Virus record (IMG/VR): IMGVR_UViG_3300000117_000118 | Location: 1-33,538 of that record | Direction: 5' to 3' (one strand) | Length of the DNA: 33,538 bases | Source of the DNA: a virus | In this document: positions 28,102-33,538 of the stretch, one piece after another | Numbering within the stretch: the stretch's first letter is position 1 | Layout of the letters: the number at the start of each line of letters is the position of its first letter | Position numbers and translations under genes: made by a program | The notes under the pieces: generated by a model | What the model was told of the DNA's origin: nothing | The model's database searches: none | The model's input: only the letters and a program-made list of their open reading frames with translations

Positions 28102-28473
28102 TTATTGAGCGATTGCCAATGCACTTGTGCCTGAACCGTCAACAGTAATTGTTACCTTTCCTGTTGTGGGATCTCGAAAAGCTTCGGCATTATCCACGTA
28201 TTGAGTTACACCATCTGCCACTGAGTATGTTTTGCTAGTTGGGGCTGATCCAATTGCAGCCAACCCTGAACCTGCTGGCACGGGAACAGTAAATACGAAT
28301 GCCCTTGATGAGCCAGATGCATTTTTAAGAAGCACACCAATTGTACCTTCCCATGCATATTCGACCCCGTTTGATGCACCCGATACAAGGCCCGTGTAAC
28401 TTGCTGAATTTAAGTTAATTCCTGCACTGTCATTTGCTTTAGGATCTGTGACCGATAATGTTTGTGCTGCCAT
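28102..28473 (-). CDS. Tail structural protein, 123 aa
   Basis: MAAQTLSVTDPKANDSAGIN and many Ala, Gly, Ser, Thr and Val residues. Beta-rich with no Cys. The composition is typical of small virion proteins. It lies between the 320-aa and 72-aa tail genes. It could be a tail-tip or decoration subunit. No family is recognised. Confidence 0.55.
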   Translation of the reverse strand: MAAQTLSVTDPKANDSAGINLNSASYTGLVSGASNGVEYAWEGTIGVLLKNASGSSRAFVFTVPVPAGSGLAAIGSAPTSKTYSVADGVTQYVDNAEAFRDPTTGKVTITVDGSGTSALAIAQ

Positions 28474-28482
28474 AATTTTGTT

Positions 28483-29445
28483 TTAATAAGTTGCAAGGTC
28501 GTAAGTGAATTCGTTGAACCAGTAGCGACCATAATATTCTCGATTTACAATAAACTGATTCAAAGTTGTTTGCGTTTTTTGAATTGGCTGCTTGTGCCAA
28601 TACGGAACTCCTGAGACAACAATCCCTGCTGGAATTGTCTCATTGTACAGCAATGGTTCATACGCCATTTGTGCAGGTGCAACCATTCGATTTACATTTT
28701 GAAACATTTTGGGCCAAAGGCTAAAATTAAAATCAGCAGTAACGGTCACTTCATTCCTGATAACCCATTGAGGTTCCTGAAATGCTTCCTGCCCCAATAA
28801 AAATGCTTGAGCATATTTTGCTGCCAGATCATTAAGCTGGGTAATACTTAATCCAGTGTTTGGGTAAATCCATGCACCATTTGCTAAAGGGCGATGCCAC
28901 CTGATAAGACCGTTGGGGCCAACGTCCATCTGATCCAGCGCCCCTTGAGTCTGACCAGCAGAAGGATCGGGATTGTATTTAGTCGCCTCAATCATTTTGA
29001 CCTGATCAAAGTTAAAAACACGATCATTCAAATTGTTGCGATGATAGTCTACGAAATGCTCAATCATGTTCGTCCACCCTGCTCTTGCTTTATCCAACAA
29101 GATCGCATTGGGGTGAGTCGAGATACGAGGCTCAATCATGTTTGAGTCAAGTGTCCATGTGGATAACAGTTCAATATTACCGTACTTGACTTCAACCTCC
29201 CAATAAGGACCAGATTCTTTTGTGGAGAGTTCCTTGATCCAGCTTGCGTCAGGGAAGTAAGACGATGGATTGTTTTTTGCGTTGGTGACAACCGTTGGAT
29301 GCCCCATCCATTTATCAGTAATCTCCCAAGATGGATTATTGGGGTCACCGCTTTTAAAAGTAGACTTGTCAACAAGTGACAGTGTCCCCCCGTTTGCGAA
29401 GGGTTTGTAAACTCCCGAACTTGGATCTGTTACAAAATAAGGCAT
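28483..29445 (-). CDS. Tail protein after the tape measure, 320 aa
   Basis: Begins MPYFVTDPSSGVYKPFANGG. Trp, Tyr and Asn are frequent (WIYPNTGLSITQLND, EYYGRYWFNEFTYDLATY). It starts where the tape-measure gene stops (TAATG overlap). In this position siphophages carry the distal tail protein or a tail-tip component. Homology to either is not visible by eye. Confidence 0.55.
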   Translation of the reverse strand: MPYFVTDPSSGVYKPFANGGTLSLVDKSTFKSGDPNNPSWEITDKWMGHPTVVTNAKNNPSSYFPDASWIKELSTKESGPYWEVEVKYGNIELLSTWTLDSNMIEPRISTHPNAILLDKARAGWTNMIEHFVDYHRNNLNDRVFNFDQVKMIEATKYNPDPSAGQTQGALDQMDVGPNGLIRWHRPLANGAWIYPNTGLSITQLNDLAAKYAQAFLLGQEAFQEPQWVIRNEVTVTADFNFSLWPKMFQNVNRMVAPAQMAYEPLLYNETIPAGIVVSGVPYWHKQPIQKTQTTLNQFIVNREYYGRYWFNEFTYDLATY

Positions 29446-30599
29446 CAGAGTTTTTCGTTAAGAATCTTGTTCTGATTAAACAAAAGTTTATCCATGCTGT
29501 CTGCTTTAAAAAGTTGCCTTCTTTGCAACCTAATTGATTCCGATTCTCCAGCACTCGCAGCAAGCCCAACTCTTTGCAGTGAAGAAATGTTTTGTCCACT
29601 CCTGCTCATTCTTTGCGTAAGCAAGTCAAGCATGGTCCCCCGTCCTGTCAATCTTTCACCCATTAGATTTTCTCCCCCATCTTCCAAAAGTTCTGTTCTT
29701 TTTTTAACTTTCTTTTCACCCTCTAATGAAGCAATGCTTGCAATCTCAGTAGCTTCCGCTTGCGTAGCCCCGTCCAAAATTGCCCCTACTCGATTTGTAA
29801 CCCAAGAAAACCCAAACCTCAACAGCTCCAATTGATCGTTTACAAATTTTAAAGATTTACCTGCTAATTCCCCGAAAGTTTCAAATGGAGTAATCGCCTT
29901 GATTACCTCCTCTGCCATCACTTTCACTGTTGCAATAAACCTTCTGCCTTGATTGTTGATAACCTTAAAAGTGCTTTCCTCAATAATTCTGCCCGAATCT
30001 TTTGCAAGTTCTCTAAAATTCTCAAATCCTCCAGCAAGTTTGATTGCTACGTCTGCACCATCCTGACCTAAAACAGCAATAGCAGCCCTAAACTGTCGCG
30101 CATTGATGCCCCCCTCATTTAACCTTTTGCTTATCACATCAAAAAGTTGATCAGGCCGAAGTTTCTGGATTTCTTCAATACTTAAACCCAAGTTTTGCAT
30201 GTCAGCAGACAAAATGCCTTGAGCTTGCGCCCGTGCAATACCCTCGATTGCTGACCTTATTGCCCCCATTGCAAGACCAGTCTCACGTTCAGCAATTGTT
30301 AATTCTTGAGCTTTTTCAAGAGAAACCTCGATTGCTTTTGAAAGTTTTTTCGCATCTTCTACGTGGTTGTGAATGAATCCCCTGCTTTGAAATACTTTAT
30401 TCAGCAATTTGTAAGCAGCAGCAGCGAGACCTATCCTTTTAGTCAACCGCGAGACCATAACATTCACCCCATCAAATGCGCTCCCTGTTTTTTCTGCTTC
30501 ATCCCCAATTTTATTGGTTTCATTTTGAACCTTTTTTGCAGCATTGACTGCATCCGAAGGATCACCAACAAACTTTACTCCTACTTCTCCTTCAGGCAT
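29445..30599 (-). CDS. Tape measure protein (short)
   Basis: 384 aa, largely helical. It begins MPEGEVGVKFVGDPSDAVNA, followed by coiled-coil and Ala-rich helices (KAIEVSLEKAQELTIAERET), a pattern typical of tape measures. The position after a chaperone-like gene and before tail-tip genes agrees. At 384 aa it is short, implying a short tail (very roughly 1.5 Angstrom per residue, about 60 nm, from the usual tape-measure rule). It overlaps the upstream gene by 8 nt with AAGGAG before its ATG. Confidence 0.75.
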   Translation of the reverse strand: MPEGEVGVKFVGDPSDAVNAAKKVQNETNKIGDEAEKTGSAFDGVNVMVSRLTKRIGLAAAAYKLLNKVFQSRGFIHNHVEDAKKLSKAIEVSLEKAQELTIAERETGLAMGAIRSAIEGIARAQAQGILSADMQNLGLSIEEIQKLRPDQLFDVISKRLNEGGINARQFRAAIAVLGQDGADVAIKLAGGFENFRELAKDSGRIIEESTFKVINNQGRRFIATVKVMAEEVIKAITPFETFGELAGKSLKFVNDQLELLRFGFSWVTNRVGAILDGATQAEATEIASIASLEGEKKVKKRTELLEDGGENLMGERLTGRGTMLDLLTQRMSRSGQNISSLQRVGLAASAGESESIRLQRRQLFKADSMDKLLFNQNKILNEKL

Positions 30600-31182
30600 T
30601 GCTCGACTCCTTCATTTTTGATTGTAAGAATTCACGCCTTGCAACTTGCTTGTCTGACACAAATTCAAGTTTACCATGGGCAACCATTGCACCAAGAGCA
30701 TCATTGACCGCAAGCTTGTAAGGCATGTCCATTACTTCCGTTGCGGAGTAACCCCATTCAGACATGAGCATCCAACGAATTGTTTGCAGCCATGACATTG
30801 ACTTTTCTTTTTCTGACCCTGCATCCTCTTTTTGCCAAATGTCATAAGACACATGCTGCCATGCCCAATACCTATAAAAGTCATTCAAGACTGTAACATG
30901 CAGACCACTTTTTTTGTTAATGTATTTCCCAACCTTCACAACAAACTTTTGTTGCGCTGGTGATCCCAGCAACTTGTAGGATTCTTGGTGATCGTTTTTT
31001 AGAACCCAAATTGCAGTTGCCAGATCCCCTGCTTGCAAAACCTGATCAGACTCAACAGCAGGATGCCCTAACCTACACAACAATGCATAATGCCCAACTG
31101 TCATGGGCTGCAAACGATACCGCCAGACCCTCACGGGTGCTGGCAGCATCATCTTGGCATATGTTGTGTTACCAGTGATCAA
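30592..31182 (-). CDS. Probable tail assembly chaperone, 196 aa
   Basis: Lies between the tail tube and tape measure genes, where siphophages encode the assembly chaperone. Helical, begins MITGNTTYAKMMLPAPVRVW, with MSWLQTIRWMLMSEWGYSAT and a charged C-terminus. A programmed frameshift is usual here, but no clear slippery heptamer is visible, and the next gene simply overlaps by 8 nt. Assignment by position. Confidence 0.5.
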   Translation of the reverse strand: MITGNTTYAKMMLPAPVRVWRYRLQPMTVGHYALLCRLGHPAVESDQVLQAGDLATAIWVLKNDHQESYKLLGSPAQQKFVVKVGKYINKKSGLHVTVLNDFYRYWAWQHVSYDIWQKEDAGSEKEKSMSWLQTIRWMLMSEWGYSATEVMDMPYKLAVNDALGAMVAHGKLEFVSDKQVARREFLQSKMKESSNA

Positions 31183-31183
31183 G

Positions 31184-31651
31184 TTATGAACTAATTACTG
31201 AAAGAATGCTTGTTGAACCTGAATCTGCTGTTGCTGATATTTTACGCAAGGTCATTGTTCCTGTTTTCCAACCCTGATTACTACCTGTGACAGACCCAGA
31301 AATAAAATTGTATGACCCATTTAGTTCAGCATTGTCCATTGCTTCCAAATCAATCCTTGTCATTAGTGTAGGCATAATGATTGCTTTTGCGTTGCTAATT
31401 GCATCCCCCCCCAGCTCAAAATTGATCTGCAATTCAAAATTTGCATAGGCATAAGCTTCAGCTTGCAGTAACCCGTTCTGGTCAAATCCTTCAACTGAAC
31501 CTGCCATGGAAGGAGTAAACGTGTAGCCTGTGATAACGCATAAAGCGTTAGCATCAAGTGTGGGCCAAAATGTGCTATTTGATGCTGCGTGTGTTTTAAT
31601 GTTTCCAGAGATGCCGTAAACTCTAGCTTTTGTTCCGTATAAAATACTCAT
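31184..31651 (-). CDS. Major tail tube protein (probable)
   Basis: 155 aa, beta-rich, few charges. Begins MSILYGTKARVYGISGNIKT, then VITGYTFTPSMAGSVEGFDQ. The size and the strand-rich Gly/Ser/Ala composition fit a siphophage tail tube subunit, and it stands between tail completion and chaperone genes. No tail sheath gene is seen next to it, so the tail is non-contractile. The stop is 1 nt from the next start. Confidence 0.65.
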   Translation of the reverse strand: MSILYGTKARVYGISGNIKTHAASNSTFWPTLDANALCVITGYTFTPSMAGSVEGFDQNGLLQAEAYAYANFELQINFELGGDAISNAKAIIMPTLMTRIDLEAMDNAELNGSYNFISGSVTGSNQGWKTGTMTLRKISATADSGSTSILSVISS

Positions 31652-31654
31652 TTT

Positions 31655-32110
31655 CTAATATGGTTTTGGTGTTTTGATTTGAATGTTTCCCGTGACCGTA
31701 AACCGCTCGACGAACCTTTGCTCTGATGTTTCAGAATTAATTGCCATGTTGTAAAAGTTGCTAGTCGATCCATCTACTACTAGACAGTGCAAATCGTTTG
31801 CAATTTCCCACGCAACATCTAACCCTGAAACACCTTTCCCCCATGGACCTGCATTGAACTGATCGTTCAACTGTAGCTCGATTAAGATCCCCATTTGCCA
31901 TGTATCCCGATCAAGCTGAATGACTGATCCAGTTTTAATAATAATCCCAAAACCAACTTTCTTGAGTCCTGCTTCAAGCTCATTAGTAAGGTTTGAACCT
32001 CTCCATAGTTGAATAGGGATTGCACCAGATTCGTCAATGCTATTTGCGACCATTGGGATCTTGCTGATCCTGTCGTAAACAGATTGCTGAATTTGATGAA
32101 AGATATTCAT
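31655..32110 (-). CDS. Tail completion / terminator protein (Mu gp37-like)
   Basis: 151 aa. It starts MNIFHQIQQSVYDRISKIPM, with alternating strands and helices and a QMGILIELQLND segment. Proteins of this size right after the gp36-like connector and before the tube are Mu gp37- or gp10-like tail terminators. The stop of the connector overlaps its ATG. Function is assigned from position and general shape. Confidence 0.6.
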   Translation of the reverse strand: MNIFHQIQQSVYDRISKIPMVANSIDESGAIPIQLWRGSNLTNELEAGLKKVGFGIIIKTGSVIQLDRDTWQMGILIELQLNDQFNAGPWGKGVSGLDVAWEIANDLHCLVVDGSTSNFYNMAINSETSEQRFVERFTVTGNIQIKTPKPY

Positions 32111-32613
32111 TAGTAGTTTATGTGGTCAATGGACCCACCAGCAAACTCGTAATGCGCACGTGATTCACTGTCTGGAATTAATGGTTCAGCAATTCCAAAG
32201 TTCCCTTGAGCAACATCCCGAAGCCTTTGCATTGCCTCATCGTAACTAGTTCGACGTTGCTCTCCTATGTCCAAGAGATCACCACCAAGACGCTTCCAAA
32301 CCTCCACCACTAAAAGATCAAGGGTAGTGCTAACCAAGCTCTCAGGAACAGTGCCAGATGGTCCTAATGTATATCTACCAGATGCATCGATGTAGCCACG
32401 CACCATGTTAGTCGTGCGTGTAATTGCAGGGGCAATCAGGTCTTCAAAAGGTGGTTCAGTCATGATGCCAACCCCTTGATCATTTTCAATCAACTCAGCT
32501 TGATCCGTTTGAATGATTGAACCGATTTGCTTTTGAAGTCGAGCAACAGACTCAACCTCTGAAGCAGCCATGACCTGATACATGTCATTAGTTGTGAGCG
32601 TTACCCAAGCCAT
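32110..32613 (-). CDS. Head-tail connector, Mu gp36-like (DUF1320-like)
   Basis: 167 aa. Helical N-terminus (VESVARLQKQIGSIIQTDQA), AITRTTNMVRGYIDASGRYT, and a helical end (EAMQRLRDVAQGNFGIAEPL). It matches the DUF1320/Mu gp36 pattern: residues in an AxxxxxxxxxGYI helix, an LVVEVWKRLGG helix, and a Tyr-x-x-Ala-x-x-x-Leu helix. These proteins complete the head after packaging and join the tail. Confidence 0.75.
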   Translation of the reverse strand: MAWVTLTTNDMYQVMAASEVESVARLQKQIGSIIQTDQAELIENDQGVGIMTEPPFEDLIAPAITRTTNMVRGYIDASGRYTLGPSGTVPESLVSTTLDLLVVEVWKRLGGDLLDIGEQRRTSYDEAMQRLRDVAQGNFGIAEPLIPDSESRAHYEFAGGSIDHINY

Positions 32614-32614
32614 T

Positions 32615-33076
32615 TTAAATAAGATCTAAAAGTTTTCTGATGATTGAAAAGGTTCCGTTTTTCTTTTGGGATTTCTGAATCCCTTTAAGCAACCCATCAA
32701 CATCGATTTTGTTTCGACGAAGTTCTGTCTTGAATTGATTTCCTGCATCCAGTGCTGACAAGGTTGCATCCTTATATTTTTTTCCCCGAACCATTGCCCC
32801 AATGCTTAGGATGCTCATGGCAACAAAAGTAATTAATGATCCAAATGGAACACCAATTTGCTTGGGCAACTCGGCAACTGCTTTTGTTCTTGAGCTTACA
32901 ACCCAATTGGTTTTGGTAATAACAACCTGAGCAGGTCCCATGGCAGTGCTGACAGTGTTTGTTTCAAAAGAGTATTCAGGCGTATAGACTTTATCACTTA
33001 AGCTTTCAAGTTGAGCGCATCCCGTAAAAAGAAGCAGCCCCGTCAATGAACCGATGACAATTGTTTTTTTATTCAT
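32615..33076 (-). CDS. Lipoprotein with membrane segment, spanin-like
   Basis: The start is set at ATG 33076 (MNKKTIVIGSLTGLLLFTGC). The signal peptide ends in a lipobox with Cys20. A second hydrophobic segment (SLITFVAMSILSIGAMV, about residues 90-106) is followed by a basic helical tail. A protein anchored in the outer membrane by lipid and in the inner membrane by a helix is the layout of a unimolecular spanin (u-spanin), which joins the two membranes at lysis. It is right after the holin-like gene. The 163-aa start upstream is less likely. Confidence 0.6.
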   Translation of the reverse strand: MNKKTIVIGSLTGLLLFTGCAQLESLSDKVYTPEYSFETNTVSTAMGPAQVVITKTNWVVSSRTKAVAELPKQIGVPFGSLITFVAMSILSIGAMVRGKKYKDATLSALDAGNQFKTELRRNKIDVDGLLKGIQKSQKKNGTFSIIRKLLDLI

Positions 33077-33245
33077 GATCTCTTCGATTGTAATCTCTGT
33101 AAGCATGAAGCGTTTTGATCACTGCATACGCAAGCGAAGCCAACCCTATTCCAATTTGAATAAACACATTAATTTCTGTGAGCGTCACACTTACCCCCAA
33201 AGCACTCACCAGACCCAGCTTTATATGCTCCGCCCAATTGCCCAT
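33069..33245 (-). CDS. Holin-like membrane protein, 58 aa
   Basis: ATG 33245 (MGNWAEHIKLGLVSALGVSV). Two hydrophobic segments, LGLVSALGVSVTL and VFIQIGIGLASLAYAVI, are joined by TEIN and followed by a charged tail (KTLHAYRDYNRRDHE). Two short membrane helices with a charged C-terminus are typical of class II holins. It overlaps the lipoprotein gene by 8 nt. The endolysin lies elsewhere (16985-17395). Confidence 0.65.
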   Translation of the reverse strand: MGNWAEHIKLGLVSALGVSVTLTEINVFIQIGIGLASLAYAVIKTLHAYRDYNRRDHE

Positions 33246-33255
33246 GGTTAATCTT

Positions 33256-33538
33256 TCAAGCCCAAATTCTTTGTGGGTGATCAGGATAGACTTTAAAAGG
33301 TTCCAGTGTAGAACCGTCCTCACCAACCAGCCTCACGTTCACAAAATATCCCTCCTCGTAAACAGGCGGCGTTAACTCGTGGCCCTCGTCATCGAATGTA
33401 GCTGGAGTCAACACGACCTTCGGCAGGATGTCCGTGTTCCTGAAGTTTTGTTCCTTCTCCCACTTGATCGGCACGGGATTGTCAGGATCAGTTCGATCCC
33501 ACTCCACTGGCACCTCGGTATACAGCACTGAATCTGCT
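33256..33538 (-). CDS. Partial gene at right edge
   Basis: The frame is open to the window edge, so the 5' end is outside. The visible 93 residues include EVPVEWDRTDPDNPVPIKWE and end DHPQRIWA. A GTG at 33528 is a possible internal start. It is hydrophilic and acidic with no membrane segment. It precedes the holin. A fibre-end or fibre-assembly protein is possible. No family is recognised. Confidence 0.45.
   Translation of the reverse strand, partial: ADSVLYTEVPVEWDRTDPDNPVPIKWEKEQNFRNTDILPKVVLTPATFDDEGHELTPPVYEEGYFVNVRLVGEDGSTLEPFKVYPDHPQRIWA

Noticed and set aside
29445-31182. A programmed frameshift in the tail assembly chaperone
   Set aside because: No canonical slippery heptamer is visible near the gene end, and the tape measure has its own AAGGAG and ATG.
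1-33538. Integrase, repressor or attachment sites
   Set aside because: No tyrosine or serine recombinase motif, no CI-like repressor and no tRNA-linked repeat were found, so a prophage reading is not supported.

Overview
The window is almost entirely one tailed double-stranded DNA bacteriophage (Caudoviricetes), read mainly from the minus strand. I see no bacterial housekeeping gene, no integrase and no recognisable lysogeny repressor, so it looks like a free or lytic phage contig rather than a prophage edge. The host is probably a Gram-negative or other diderm bacterium: promoters match the sigma70 consensus (TTGACA, 17 bp, TATAAT-like), start codons carry Shine-Dalgarno sequences, and the lysis genes include a lipoprotein. 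The exact host cannot be told from the sequence. Genes are packed with many 4-nt ATGA overlaps, and many small real genes are under 60 codons.

Layout, given in transcription order on the minus strand from high to low coordinates. 33538-32615: partial gene, holin-like protein and lipoprotein. 32613-23337: connector, tail completion, tail tube, probable assembly chaperone, tape measure, several unrecognised tail proteins including one of 1257 aa, an FN3-like protein and a zinc-ribbon protein. 22279-23340 (+): the only clear plus-strand gene, a GT-B type glycosyltransferase. 22232-17392: an early-type array of small unknown genes with four near-identical promoters and seven stem-loops, most with UUCG or GNRA tetraloops, plus a DUF932-like protein. 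17395-10092: cell-wall hydrolase and a recombination/replication block (annealing-type protein, DEDDy exonuclease, ParB-like DGQHR protein, VRR-NUC nuclease, replication-organiser-like protein, DnaA-C-like HTH, two MazG-like proteins, an SSB-like protein). 10092-1: head module (Mu F-like protein, ParB-like protein, TET/JBP dioxygenase, small and large terminase, Mu gp29-like portal, Mu gpG-like protein, Mu I-type protease with a nested scaffold, decoration protein, major capsid protein), ending in a tail-fibre-like gene that runs off position 1.

The head genes leave the left edge and the connector/tail genes enter at the right edge in the same orientation, the order expected if the window were a circular phage genome cut inside the structural region. 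No terminal overlap is visible.

The most interesting elements are: (1) a TET/JBP-family 2-oxoglutarate dioxygenase overlapping a ParB-domain gene just upstream of the terminase, which with the glycosyltransferase suggests DNA base hypermodification; (2) interleaved opposing promoters centred on a dyad between the early array and the glycosyltransferase; (3) a 26-codon gene whose start and stop codons lie in a perfect 12-bp inverted repeat; (4) a plus-strand small-RNA candidate at about 13429-13508 with its own promoter and terminator; and (5) the repeated promoter and stem-loop modules of the early region.
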